NCBI GenBank assembly: GCA_013398955.1
Contig: VWPU01002874.1
Coordinates: 111,476-175,475, forward strand
Length of the DNA: 64,000 bases
Direction of reading: 5' to 3'
Source: Callaeas wilsoni
Taxonomy: Eukaryota > Chordata > Aves > Passeriformes > Callaeidae
Part shown: piece after piece, positions 40,401 to 54,130 of the stretch
How positions within the stretch are numbered: position 1 is the stretch's first letter
Layout: every line of letters begins with the position of its first letter
Program-made: the position numbers and the translations under genes
Notes under the pieces: generated by a model
Databases searched by the model: none
What the model was told of the DNA's origin: nothing
Seen by the model: the letters and a program-made list of their open reading frames with translations, nothing else

Positions 40401-43400
40401 AATCTAATGCTCAGCAAATTTATGTTTGCTGAATTTTATGTGTGTTTCAGCTACCTTTCTGTGCGCTAAGATAAGAAAATCGCATTAATCGGTCACACAC
40501 CTGTAAACATGTAATGTCCAAAACCAGGTTTTCATTAATCATTCCAAGTAAATTACAGTGATAGTCTGAAGAAAAGGACATGTTTATGGAATGGTAAGAT
40601 TTCTTCCACTTTCACAGAGAAAAAAGCACTGGGTCCCAACCCCAAAGGTCCAGAATACCTCTGTTCTACCTTGTCAGACAACAGGGCATACCAAACAAGA
40701 AAGTGCTGATTGTGATCCAGCCATTGTTTTCAGCTAGAATATACACAAACACAGGCATGAATTATTTGATTTGGAATGGTCAGAACACATGGATTTCCTC
40801 ACTCATATTGAAGGGGTATGTCCCTCAAGGAAAGGGTATGTGATCTCTGCTGTAGGATCCTCACAAGAAGCCTGACTCGTGTCTGAACATTAGGGTTCAT
40901 GATAGACTGAAGGTGAAGTGCCTGAAACACATTTATGTGATTTATAAGAAATTTGGACATTAAAAAATATAATTTCTGTTTGTCAGACACTGTTTGAAAG
41001 CATTTTATTATGAAGCAGTACCATCACACACAGCAACCTTCTGCAGCATGGGAGAACACCTATGTATTTGTTTGCTTGTTCTTATGTGCAGGTTATCAAT
41101 GAAGCAGTAGAGTTATCCTTGACTTTACACTATATTTGAAAGGAGAAGGGGCAGGATTCTCAAGACAAGAGAATTTAATTGCAAGAACAGGGCTCCGTAG
41201 AACTGTTAGTCACTCAGCTGTGAACTGCAGGACCAGCTGTACTTACAGGGAGAGTGGGTATGTATGAGCCACAGAGTCGCAGGATGCTTGCACTTCCTTC
41301 TGCTTGACCTGAACATGATTCTTAATGTCTTTTGTGATGGCTGCCCCAGTCACATAAAATTAAAAGGTGCAATTAAAGGGTGACATTTTTCAGCAATTTT
41401 CTACTGCAGTAGATATGCAATCCTTTCAGCAAACCTAGATATTTTACTCTTCACTTTTCCCCATGGAATTACAGAAAGAACCTTCAGTAGCACCCTCTGC
41501 TAGGGTTTCATCTCTATTTCCAACACACATGGGTGCATTAGCAAAAGCTCTGCCCTGCCCATTACTAAGAGGGCATCCCTCCTGAGAAAAGGCAGAGAAA
41601 GAGGGAGATAGCTCCATTTAAATAAAGGAAATTAGGAAGGAAGTCAAGAGGTAGAAGAAAGAGTTTAATCTCTAAGGCTAGAGCATTTCAAATGAGATTA
41701 AAGTTTCAGTTCAGTAACTGGAGCACAGATTTTTCCTTTTAAATTAAAATTGACAAGTGTGTAATTAATGCATTTTACATATTAAAAATATTAAGTTTTG
41801 CTTACATCCTACATTCAAGATTTTTTTGATACCAGTCTGGGGATATTTACAAGTGATGCCTGTTTACTAGGGGTGATTTTCAATGGATGCAAAGCACACA
41901 TTAGTGTCTGCAAAGCAATGTCTTCAGCCTCTTTGGGTCATTTTTTTTCGGTTTTGCAACAGTGTAATAATCTTGGCTGACTTCAGCTATCATTAACCAT
42001 AGTACCATTGCTAGCAGAGGGAAATTAAGAACTCCTTAAAAGAAAAAAAACCAACTCCTTCAATCCCGTTGCTTATTATAATTTACATTACCAGAGAGCT
42101 TAAGCCTGTAAATCTAGTTTAAAGTATATCAAATTGGTTTAGCAGGGGTTGTACATCCCAAAAGCTAGATAATTTTTATCCATTCTGCCCTGAAAATCTC
42201 TTGTGTTTCTTGATCCCTTGACCACAGGCCAAATCACGGCACAACTTGGAGCAGGCAGTGAAGGCGGAAGCTCATTTCTGACTCCTGCTTCATTATGGAA
42301 TGGCACATTTTTGGGACCCAAAGGACCTAATGGTACAGATGGCGCAACAAATAAATTTACGGTAGCCGGTACCATTTCCACAGATATGCTGGGAAATCTT
42401 CAGCTCTCTATCACCTTATCACTTTTTATCAGTTCAAGGAACACTGACTCCAAAGCCAAAAATCATTCAATCAGAATCGAAATGTCTGGTTAATTTTTGC
42501 TGGGTTGTAAAGACCCACAAAATACATCTGGTAATTCATCTGCAAATTTGAGCCAGCCAGTGAAGCCAAAGACTGAAGGAACATTCAGCATGGTGAACTG
42601 CTAAGGAAAGCTCTTCCTCAGTTTATCCATTCTGGGGTCACTTATGCTTTCTGTAGGGCTTTAAATGCTAAGTCTGTTGCTGGCATTTAGCCAGGCCTGT
42701 TGCTGGCGCCAGAGAGACTCATCATTTTATCAGTCTTGCCTCTGTTTCACGAACGTTTAATCGTTTGTGGGATATTCTTAGAACACAGAAATGATAGATC
42801 TTTCTGGCATTCAAACCAATTCATTAATTTGATTTATTTGTTTTCCCTAACAGCACAAGAGGTTTCAGCTGAATATTTATTTGGAAGGACTTGGTATATA
42901 GAGAAATGTGAGGAAAAACAAATGTTTTTGTTCCATTCAGATTAACTGGCTGTAGTGCACATGGAGAATACACAGCCCATTTAGATGCAAAAGAAAAGCC
43001 AGTATAAATGTTTACTTTACAGTATTCAATGAGAACTGCTAGAGGCATAACTTGTTCCTGGGGAAAACTGCTTGAGCTCTGTCTTCAGTGTTAGCCACAC
43101 GTCTTTCTGTTTTTCAGACTGAGTGTCTTCCTTTGACACTCTCGTCTATCTAAGAACAGGGTACCATTCCAGCACATGCAGAATATAGACAGAGCAAGTG
43201 TAGTCGTGCATGTTCACTCTTAAGAAAGGATAGGAGTATTATTTCCACTTTGTTTTGAGAGAATGAAGGCTCAGCAGGATGTATGCAGATGGCCCACACC
43301 TCTGACTTACCACATACCATACTTTACAGTAACATGGATTTTGCATTAAAGAGAACAAAGAGTAACTCAAACTTTCTACTCTCCAGGGCATCACATTTAG

Positions 43401-46400
43401 ATCCCTATGCAAGTGGAGAGTGGGAGATGAGAGAGGTAACACAACCTAGGCCCCTATAACTCCTGTAATTCAATCCTTCTAATTAGATGTAGGTGTTTCC
43501 CTCCATTGGCTCCACAGGCAGCACTGATTGACAGTGTTGATGAGAAGATAGTTTCATACACTTGCTGCTGCTCCAAAAGAAGTCACCCCAGTAGCTTTGC
43601 AAACCAAAGGACGACTTATTAAGGTGGCTGACTGTCGTAGAGGCAGTGCAGAAAATTGCCCAGTATCATGCAGTCGAGCCCATGACCTGACAGAAAGTTG
43701 TGCTGTGGTCTCCTAAATCTGGCTGCATAGTTCTCTCAACAAGAACCAGCACAGACCTAAATGACAGGTGCTGCACGGCCTGTAGACATATCCTGTGATG
43801 TGGGAGACAGTGCCACATCACTCATGTAAATGATGGCGATAGGAAAGGAAAAAGGACAATGTATTGCTCTCCTCCATTGCATATCTACACCTGACCCCAT
43901 GGCAATTGTTCTCTCAGAGCAATATTGAAGTGCAGTAATGGAGTATATGAAGGTTCAGCAGTGCTATGGATCTCACTGGTATGGATAATTCTTCTGATTT
44001 ACACAGACTGCTATCGTGAAAGTGAAAATGTCAGTTTTACTTTTAAAAATCAACCTCAAAATCTCATGCATATAGACAGGAAAATATTTACCAGTATGGT
44101 GAGCTCCTGAAAAATACATCATCATCATCATCAAGGATTAATGATTATTTCTTATAGAAAATAATTTCCACTTTCCTATATTAATAAAGTTGAAAAAGTT
44201 CATCTGGACTCCAAATTATTTAAGTATTTCAACATTATCAGAATGAAATACGCCTGTGTACTTTTATTTTTTTTCCTGATATTATATAACACTTTTTAAT
44301 AATTTAATGGTTTTTTTGTGTTGAGGATAGAAATTCCATTTATGAATAGCTCTAGTTGTTGAAGAAAGGTGGAAAAAAAAGATCACGTCAGGCTCAAAAA
44401 CCAGAAGACCAATAAAAAGAAACAAAAAACATAGTATTTCTTCATATTTGGATTTTATACCAGTGCCATGAATGTTGGTGGTCTGACACTGTGGTTTGGC
44501 AGTCCCACATTCATTCAAATGCTAAATATTTTTCAGCTCAGTTGTGCTCTCAGACATTTGTGCATGTGAACAATTTGCTTACGAACAAGGCATCCGTGCA
44601 GAGATGAGCCCATTTGTTCTTAGCCATAGTTATTCACATTTGATTATTTATTATTCACTCACATATGAATAGCAACACATTCTGGAAACAGTATCGTTCC
44701 AGAAATGCTATATAAACAGGACTTCACCAGTCACCAAACTAAACCTCAAATATTTGTTGTGATAAAAACTATAACTCAGGTCTTGAAGAGTGTCACAGTG
44801 AAAAGGCATGATGGTTACAGAAATGGGGAACTGAGGAACAGAGCAGTGAAGTGACTTCTGAGGCACTGAAATAGGTTAGTGACAGAGTCCTTTATGCCTT
44901 CACTTAGAGACCGCAACCTTGGCTTCTCAGGATACTCTGTTTTACGGTAGTGTTAAAGCACTGAAATGATTTAATGGACATTTTCTTAGACAAATTGTTC
45001 TGTGTGGACTTGTCCAAAACTGGTAACTATTGACTTATACTGCCGGACTCATATGGGATGGATTAATTTTTAAGCTGCAATTTTTCACAATCAAAATGTT
45101 CTTTGAGTAGTAGAGTAGTAGATATAGCTGTTAATACAGTGCATATCATTATGGGAAAATTTTAACTTCTCTAAGACTTTCTTGCCATATATCCAGAACT
45201 CTTTTTATTCTGCCCTACATACTGTAATTTATTATAATTTTCCCATTTTGACTCCTGTATTTTCGTATTTCTTCTATGTTGTCCTGGTTGACAAGAGAAG
45301 ATTTTTGCTATACCAAGATTTCATTTAGTTCAAAATTCAAGATTATCTCTCAATGGACCAATGACAATCAAAAAAGTTACTATTTATAATCTAGAATTAT
45401 GCATATGTGGAATTCAGGGTAAAAAGGGTATGTCCCATCTCTGATTTTTAATGTTTTATATATATACTGTTAGCTTCTAAGACAGCATAGTCAAGACATC
45501 TCTTATTAAATAATGTGGAAGGAACTATTATGGTAACAGGTTTTCTTAAATATTTGTTTCAAAAGTTCTTATGTAAATTTCTAGGTAAATGTAGGAATAA
45601 AGCAATGTAAAATTAAGACTAATTTTTGCTGATCTTAAACCGAATAGAAAGTGAAATTGTGCCTTTGCATCAGGCCAGCTACACCAATGCACTTTTGATG
45701 AGACAACAGCTGAAAGAAGTTTGAGAAGGGTTCTGCCTGCTGTCACTTACACATTAGGGTAATCTTTTCAGACTATTGGCAAAACGAGTTGGCCACAATC
45801 AGATTGAGGTTTGAAATTTACATAATTCATTATGCAGTTGTCTTATGGTTTGGATTTGGTTTTGAAGAGCAAGTAGGCACCATTTAAAAAGTATTCATCT
45901 CTTTTGGGCTGCCAGAGGACCCTTAAGATCAAAATTTGGCTTTCTAAGTGATACGATTCATATGAAGTCTGGTGAGGGTTTACAATTTTCACATTAGTAA
46001 TAGTCAGTTTGTTTCCATCAGAGAGGTTAGAAGCTGTCATTTTAGGTTTTTTCTGCCCGCTGGTATGTTACAGCATTCACACCTGCCAGAAAATGTCAGA
46101 ATGTTTATTCCAAGAATAAAAATGTGGGCACATGTCCGCCTCCCAAAATAAATAGCACAGCAGATATATTCTGTAGCGCCTCCAATACTCACAGGTTGGA
46201 GTTAGTCATTCTTCCTGTGAGAGGGTGGCCATCAATCACTGTCAAAGGAAGCCTTCAGTCTGGAGTCAAGAACAGGGGTACTTAGACCAATGGATGAGGA
46301 GCACAAGGAGACTGTAGGGACAGAATACATCTTTTCATATGTATGAGACAGCACTGTAAAGTCTTAAAAGCATCTGGGCTAGAAGAAGGAAAAATTGCAG

Positions 46401-49400
46401 TATGGAGAGTCTGCTGGTTTGCCAAACAAATCATCTTTCAGTCACAACCTTCTCCTCCAACAAGACCAAAGGGTGAATATTTTCATAATAAAATGGAAAT
46501 GCCAATGGAAAATACTCAGCAATCATCTGCATTGATTTACTGGGAAAAAAGGAAATCTTTGTTCTACTGTGAAGTAGTACCACAATTTTAAGATCGTAAA
46601 TGCATAAGAAACACCAAAACTGATATTCAGAAACTAATTTAGTCTGTCAAATGTACTCTTTTCAGATGAGTTCGAATAAACGAGTCTACTTTCAAAATCT
46701 TTTTATTTAAGTGATATAAAAATAAAACGGAACAGATCAAGAAATCTTTACAGGGAAAGGTAAGACTGCTTTATATTTAAAGTGCTGAAATAGGCATTGC
46801 ATTGCCTAAATTTCTGGCTCAGTCACAGACTCCTTGGGTGACCCTGGATGAGTTATTAAATCTCACTTTGCTTCAGTACTTACAGAGAAGAAAATACTCC
46901 CTTTGAACTTGTTGTTTTACAAGTACAGAGGAGCGGCTAATGTGGTGTAGATTCTCATCTGACAGAGAACCCAAGTGAGGAAAACGGTCGTTTCAAGCTC
47001 TCTCTATAGTCAGAGCAGGAGAACAAGAAGCTCCTTTGACAGTTAATGTAGTCCAGCTATGGCCAGAAGGGTCGTTTAGCAGAACCTGTTTTCACGCATT
47101 CATGGCAGAGGAAACTTAGAGTGACCAAACTCCTTATATGTCATTTGGCTTAGCTGGTTGGCCAAAAAATTATCTGCCTTCCTCCCTGCCCCCCATGCTG
47201 ATATGACCCTCTCCAGAAGAGTTGGTCACTTCTTTCTTCTTTGTGTTTCATGGGTCAAGCTCCACAGCTAGACTGTTTCCCAAGAACTACTGTAGGAAAA
47301 AACACCTCTTACGCATGATGTCATCTGAATACGAGAAGACCATGAAGCCTTAAAGGTCCCATATCTACAGTTCTTACAAATCCAGTGCTCTCCAGTTCTT
47401 TTTCTAAAATGTTTTTTTAATGAGATGTCTGAAGCAATATTTTTGTCAAGGTTCTGCCAGTAATAACCTCTCAACTTTCTGAACCGCACCTTCGATGACA
47501 AGTTGAAAACAAGCAAGAACTCTTTGGCTGCTAAACAGCTACTTATTCACACAGCAACTAAATCCTCGCCTTTTCTTAAAAAAAAGTTTTGAAACAGCAA
47601 GGTGTACAAAGGTCTGACTAAAGGCAGTCTAGGAACAGACAGGAAACTGTGGCAAGGAACATAATTGCAGTACTCACATCATTTATGTATTTTGTTATGT
47701 TGAACTGAAAAGAATAAAAAAAACCCCATCAAATACTCTGTTTGCAAATGAGGGCCTGGAGAGATGCACTCATGAAAAGTGCAGTATTTTTACAGAAATA
47801 ACCTATTTCAGCAAAAGAGAAGAAAGATATCCTTGGTCAGGGCACTGTCCGGAGAAATGGAAGAATTTGGATCAAATTCCTGATGGGGATGAAAACCAAA
47901 GTGATTTAGATCATGACTCTCACATCCCAACTGGCATTCCAAGACCACCCTGCTTTCTCTCCTAGTCCCTTTTCTCCTGATTCTCTGCTCCAGTCCTATG
48001 AACTCTGGCAAATCTTGACCCAAATTTACATTTCTATCAATTTCCTGCAGTTTCCAGCCCCCTGAATATGAGAAAGTTTTCAGCTCTCTAAGAACAAATA
48101 AGAGTAGGATAATAAAGCTAGACTGTCCATTTCCTTTGAATGTGAACCATAGAGAGAAACTTTATTGGCTTCCATCCCTCCTTATGCCTATTTATTGAGT
48201 GCTTTTGGTTTCATTAGATATAGTTTTATATAAATACAGTGATATCAGAGCAGGGAAGCCAGAAATGGCTTACTTGGAAAAAAAACCCCAGTATTTATTT
48301 GATTTTTAGCCTTCTTAAATGCAGGCAAGGATAAATACCTGCATCGCAGACCACAGAGTTTTATAAGTCTCTGGCAAATGCTTGGGGGCCTTCAAAAACT
48401 CTGAATTTAGCATTTATTTCTCAGCAATAAAGGGTAACCAAGGAGACACACCAGTCCTACATTGAATATCTTTAAGTAGCATAGGCTCCCAGACATGGAA
48501 AAGCAGAGTAGAGAATTGTTTACTTGTAGCCTATCAATTAATGCTACTGTGAATATGTGACCTTAGAAACAAGCATCCTGCAGACAAAACCTAGAGGCAG
48601 TTGGTGAAGGCACCCATCAATCCAAATCTGACAACTATCGATTTATTTAAAGATGGCTGTATTAGCTTAATCCTAAGGAATTTCAATTAAATCTCCAAAT
48701 TTCTTTGAGAAATTGCACATGACAGGAATTTCAATTCATGTAAGACTCTTGATGCTACGGGCCAGTCAAAAGGCTTTGATTTCTGTCCTTTTCTTAGTTG
48801 CTTCTAGGGAAATAAAGAATTAATCTCCCATAGTACTTGGCGCTTTGTAGTGCAAAAGACCATTCATGAAATGTTCTGATATGGTGTCAAGAGTGACGTG
48901 AAGTTTCTGGATAAAATGAGAGCAGATGACAAGCTGAGGTAAGTAGTAATGACTCCAGAGTTTAGTTGATATATACACTTGGCAGTCACATACGAGTTTG
49001 AAGGTTTTGTTTGTTAGTTTGTTTGGTTTTTTTCTGCAGTCCTCTAACAGGGAAACAGTTTGATCTTTTGAAATTAAATTAGACAAGCTGTTAATGAAGA
49101 CTAATTGCTTTGCATAATTTATGTAGAGAGAGGTCCCTTGATCTGTGCAAGCTGTACTTGTTTTAGAACTGGGGCTAAAAAAAAAAAGAGACCTCCAAGC
49201 CATTTGCAATCTTCCCAGTTTTTAACCAAAGTGGGAGCCAAGATGCCCCTGAGAAAGCTGCAGCAACTCAGAAATACGTATCACTGCTCTTTTGGTCTTC
49301 CCTGTCACATAGCTTAGCTGTGCTTTAATGTTTTGCTCACAAGGGAATGTGAGTGTCCCCTCCACCCCATCCCACCCTCTCTTCACTGACAGAAACTCTT

Positions 49401-49522
49401 TCCACGCTGTGCTGAAGAAAGACTTGTTACCTCATTCAAGCCAGGAGCCAGAATCTGCCCCTGAAGCTTTACTTTTCAGGTGGTGTGTTTGGGACAAGGA
49501 CTGCAAGGAGAGGAGTCTGCAA
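34417..49522. other. Intergenic, no supported gene
   Basis: A long AT-rich stretch with no exon I can support. The longest frames are 129 codons (48820-49209, -) and 128 codons (37817-38203, -); neither resembles a known domain. Minor structures are three close copies of 'accatgaata' at about 36,292-36,351, a 12-A run at 39,696-39,707, an 11-A run at 49,177-49,187, and a (CAT)n microsatellite at 44,117-44,133. The 11-mer 'ctgttgctggc' occurs at 42,674-42,684 and again at 42,697-42,707. Confidence 0.5.
44117..44133. repeat. (CAT)n microsatellite
   Basis: A perfect 17-bp run of CAT trinucleotides in AT-rich intergenic DNA. Confidence 0.9.
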
Positions 49523-49645
49523 GACCAGGTTGGATGGGGCTTTAAGCAACCGGTCAAGTGCAAGGTGTCCCTGCCCATGGCACGGGGGCTGGAACTAGAT
49601 GATCTTTAAGGCCTCTTTCAACCTGAACCATTGTATGATTCTGTG
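49523..49645 (+). mobile_element. CR1 LINE fragment, 3' end
   Basis: It reads 'aagaccaggttggatggggc', then 'gtgtccctgcccatggcac', then 'ggaactagatgatctttaag', and ends with 'aaccattgtatgattctgtg'. This is the CR1 3' untranslated region in forward orientation with its terminal ATTCTRTG-type motif. It keeps only the last 120 bp or so of the element. It is better preserved than the copy near 34 kb, so probably younger. The opposite orientation to the other two CR1 copies shows independent insertions. Confidence 0.88.
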
Positions 49646-52600
49646 AGTGAGAGTGGAGCTCCTATTGCTAGGCACAGGCTGATTCAGGCATCTCCTTAAG
49701 GGAGAGGGTCCCCAGCAGCTTGAGCAAACCCAAGTCACAATGAGGTGGGTCTTGCCTTCTGTCATCCTGGTGGCACATTACCAGGTTACCCCTTCACTAA
49801 CACTGTGGTCAAACATCACATCTCCTCAAGGAGCTTATCCAAGGTAGAAAACTACTCTGATTTTTTCTTCAGGATTGTTTTTTTTACAGAGCCAATTCAC
49901 CACCAACCAGACACAAGGGAGAAAGAGCAGGAATGTACAGCTGGAAGTGGAGGTGGGATTTGCCACACCACTGATTTAGATCAGCTTAAAATGCTGTTGA
50001 ACTGCACCCTTGAGGACGATTCACAGCCTAGTTTCTCTATATAAAAAATAAAGGAGTCACTAGAGAGCAGTAGGCTCTGCATGAGGCGAGTTGGAGCACC
50101 TAAGCTAACTGCTTCAAGTCAGCAGCCTGACCCCCCACGTTGAAACATGCTGTTGTGCAGTAATGATATTCTGGACACACTTGGGTGACTGGTGGGTTGG
50201 GCTTTTTCCTGAAATGTTTATTGATTTAGCAAATGTGAAGAAAAGAGTGCCAAATCTGGCAATTATTAGTGACTCCATGCTGCAGCCTGCTTGAGAACAT
50301 AAAATGTTCTGAAATATTTTCTAAAGATCCTAGTTTAACACAGTCTAATTCACCACATTATCTTCTTCACAGATGATTACCTCTCTAGTAACTCCTCTGT
50401 CTCTTCTTCCTACCTGTTTTCTTGCTAATAGCATAATTTCTAATTTAAAATACACTGATACAACACACTCCAGTATGTCTGGGGGCACTCACACTGGCAA
50501 ATTTTAATCATGTAACTTTATGTGCTCATGTAAAGAAAACCATCTTCCTCTGAGCTGCTGATGTACTCATAGGAAAAAGAGAAGCTCTTTCCAGAAGCAT
50601 GTGAATTGTGCTTCCTTTCTGAACCACTCTAGGAGACACAGTTACTCTCTAATCATCATATAAGAAGCCTAAGAAAACTAACTTATAATGTAGACATAGG
50701 AAATTGAGTGCCCAGAATTAAGTACTTGGAGAAAAGTGTCATCAAAAATATTTTCTTTATCTGCAGAGTGAAAAAATGTCAAGAACACATGCAGCCATGC
50801 AGTGTAAAAGGCTGCATTGTTCATTTTGAGATCACTCAATTTCTAAAGTCATATATTATAAAGAATGGTTAGGTAAAAGAGTGAAAAATGTTAGGATTCC
50901 TCTATTGCCAGGAAGCAGGACCACTATTCAAATTTAAGAGAAGTTGTTCTTGGTTTATGCTGAGATTAGCGAGTGGAAAATCAGACAGTGCAAGTGAAGT
51001 AAGGAGTTTGGAGAACCTTTTGCTGAACTACAGAAGTTTTTTAGATGAGCTCAGTTTCTGAAAATATGAGTTGCTGCACTTGGTTAAAGACTCAGTATTT
51101 GCAGCCAGAAAAAAGTGCTCACGCGTTTCTTTCTGGAGAACAGTGACATCTAGTGAGCATCCTGACTGAGACGGAGCATTCCCTGGGGTCTTTAAGACTG
51201 AGCCTTCTACTTGGACCTAGCTTCTTTTTCTACTATTTGAACTTCACAGTACCTTGAATCCGAACTGCATGTGCTGCTCATCTCTGGCAAGGTCTAATGA
51301 ACATAAACGGCAAAGTAGCTGTGAGACAGTATGGTGAGGGATGGGGTGAGGGAGTGGGGTGACTTCGAAGAGGGGACTTAAGCATGGCAAGGAATGTGTA
51401 GGTACGTGGCCCGGGACAGATTTGTTGCAGCAGAGGAATTACAGTGGTAGCAGAGCTTGTTGCCTAGACAACAAGCACCAAGCTCTCAATCAATACTCAG
51501 GAGCTGCATCAGCCAGGAAATCACAAAGTGTAAGTGGTTCATCAGTTCAGCACTTTCCTGGTGGATTTTCTGTTTCTGGACACTTGGGAAGCTCCCAGCA
51601 GAGTTCCCGGCTTCCTTCTCATCCTGGACATCCCAGGGCAAGTAGCCATACTCACTTCCACTTGCAGCCAGATGGACTTCCCTAGACACTAGTCTGAATT
51701 CATCCATGACGTAAAGCCTGCACTCCTATCCCGGGGTTCAGCCCAGGACTATGATAGTGTGTGGACACATCCATGAAGGAGGAAAGATGTTAAAGCTTTG
51801 AAATAAAATGGTTTTGGAACTAAAAATGCTGTTCATTTTACGTTGCAGCACTGTGAATAAGTGACGAGAGGGATGATTTTCCAAGGACCTGTGGACAGAG
51901 GAAAGGGAGTCAAAAAGAACTGGAAATGTCACTATGATGGAAAAAATCTCAAAGATTGCAGTGAATCACACTATGATCTTGGGGTTTACAAATCGTTTTG
52001 AGGTACACACACACCAAACTGGAAGTTTTCAGCACTTCATTAGCATCAAGAAAGGTGATCTTTCACATGTGTGATAAATGACCATTATATCCAATCCTAT
52101 CTGTCCAGGCTGTAAACATCTATTTTATTATATAAATTGCATATATTTTTATGAAAGATACTGGTCAGATTCAGCAGGTTTTTTTTAAAGCAATCTAAGA
52201 AACAGGTTTTCTGTAACTATGCTACTTTAAAAAGGCACAATCTTTTTACACCTAGATTATTATATCCCATATATTCATCCGCCAACATTTGAGGAAATTC
52301 AAAAATGATGATAAGGCCTAGGCTGGTGGAAAACTAAAGGTAATTAAATCTTTACATTACGTGCTATGTAGTTCCTAAAGCTGGAGGATGAGAAGTTTAT
52401 TTTACATAAATGTCTTATTATATGCTACTTGAATGGATGAAATTCCCCACTGCAACATGAATTTTTGATAATTTTCTGTGTCATGGCATTTACAGTGCTG
52501 TTTTTTTCCTTTTCTTTCTTTTTTTTTCCCCTCACTGCAAATGCTGGAAGTGTGCATACATTTGAGGAAAACTTGGGCAAATATCTCAAATGTCAAGAAT

Positions 52601-53702
52601 GGAATCTGAAGACTACCCATTGTGTTACATGGATGGGAAATGTTTAATGTTAAATGTTCAAGAGAGGGCTCTTCGACACTAATTGGGAATTCAATGCAGT
52701 TTCCTGTCAGATTAGAAAGTCAGATGAGAGGTCTGACCTAGGACTACATCCAAAAAAAGACAGAGCTAGAAAAGAGAGACTGTATTTAGCCATTCTCAAC
52801 TGCTTTAAAAGCATGAAAGATTTAGCAAGAGACTCTAAACAGTGAGATATTTGGCTTGGCAGTATAAATGTAAACATAATGTTTCTAATAAAATCTTTTG
52901 TATAAGATTATTTTTCTCTTCAAACTGCATTTTATAAATAACTTGGGGTTGTACAGATGCCCAATAGTCAACAAGTTGAAACCATTTCATGAAGCATGTC
53001 CTGTATGACCTGAGCCACTTGGAGCATTATAGGTTATTTTTGCTCTCAGGGTACCAGCTCCTGAAGGATGCATTTTGCCTGTGACTTAGCAGATATTTTC
53101 TGATAAAAAAGTGTAGGAAAAAAATACCAGTATTCGTTCAAGTATGGTTATTAGACAAATTGTAATGTTAAATCCTTCTGACCCCTTCTTCTTCTCAAAC
53201 TGAAAAGTTATCTGTGATTATGCCAGTGGTGACCGGAGAACACAAAAATATGTATTTATGGGTTAAATTTTGGAACAATTATTTTCCACTAGGAAATATT
53301 CTGGATAAGTAAACAAATTCCTCATCCTTTGTTAATTAAGGATCAGTGTCAGGGGTTAAAAAGTAAAATCCATTATTTGTAAACCATTAAACATACTGTT
53401 TTAAGAGTTGAGAAAAGAATTTACCGTTCTTCAATTTTTCACACTATTTCCTTTTATGCTGCCAGGTGGAAAGTGCATAAAAACCTTTGTGCTTTGTAGG
53501 AATCTTATTATATTTTGGAATTTGTTTACTTACTAATAAAATGTAAAAGCAAGTGTAAGTGAAAAAACAACTGAGGAAGAGTTAGATCACCATTGAATGG
53601 CACTAGAAAGAGCAAAGCCTGTCTTAGAAGGCTGAAAGAACTTTATTTTCAATAAAATAAATCTTATGACAGAGATGAGTATCATAAAATGTCTAGGCTT
53701 TA
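49646..53702. other. Intergenic, no supported gene
   Basis: AT-rich DNA with short frames only, the longest 108 codons (51359-51685, +), which crosses a mildly GC-richer patch. A T/C-rich run at about 52,500-52,531 is low complexity. No recognised repeat, exon or RNA gene. Confidence 0.55.
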
Positions 53703-53718
53703 AAACAAACAAACAAAC
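53703..53718. repeat. (AAAC)4 microsatellite
   Basis: Four perfect AAAC units in AT-rich DNA. Confidence 0.85.
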
Positions 53719-54130
53719 ATATTATTCTCTTCAGAAACAAAAGAAAGAGTAGTGATATATTACTATCACATGACAAGAGTGTATTAGTGGTAGATGAAGA
53801 TAATCAGCCTGTAGGCAGTAAGAAGCCCACACTTCTGATCTGATGTGCTTCTTTGAAGTTATATAAAAAAAAGTGAGATTGTAAAACGAGTAGCCCAAGA
53901 CAGCATTTGCTCCCATTCTCAAGCTTACCATGATTTTCACGGTGTGTCTGTTGGCTTAAATAAATTAATAAACAGACAGAGAAATTAAAATGAATGGTGA
54001 AGCAAAAATGTTGCAAATAGATCACTTGGGAACACAGATTTTATTTTCATGAATATTTCTGTAATATTATGACAAGACTGCATTGTCCCATGAAAGACAA
54101 ACTCATAAAGTATGTCCAAAAAATTAGATC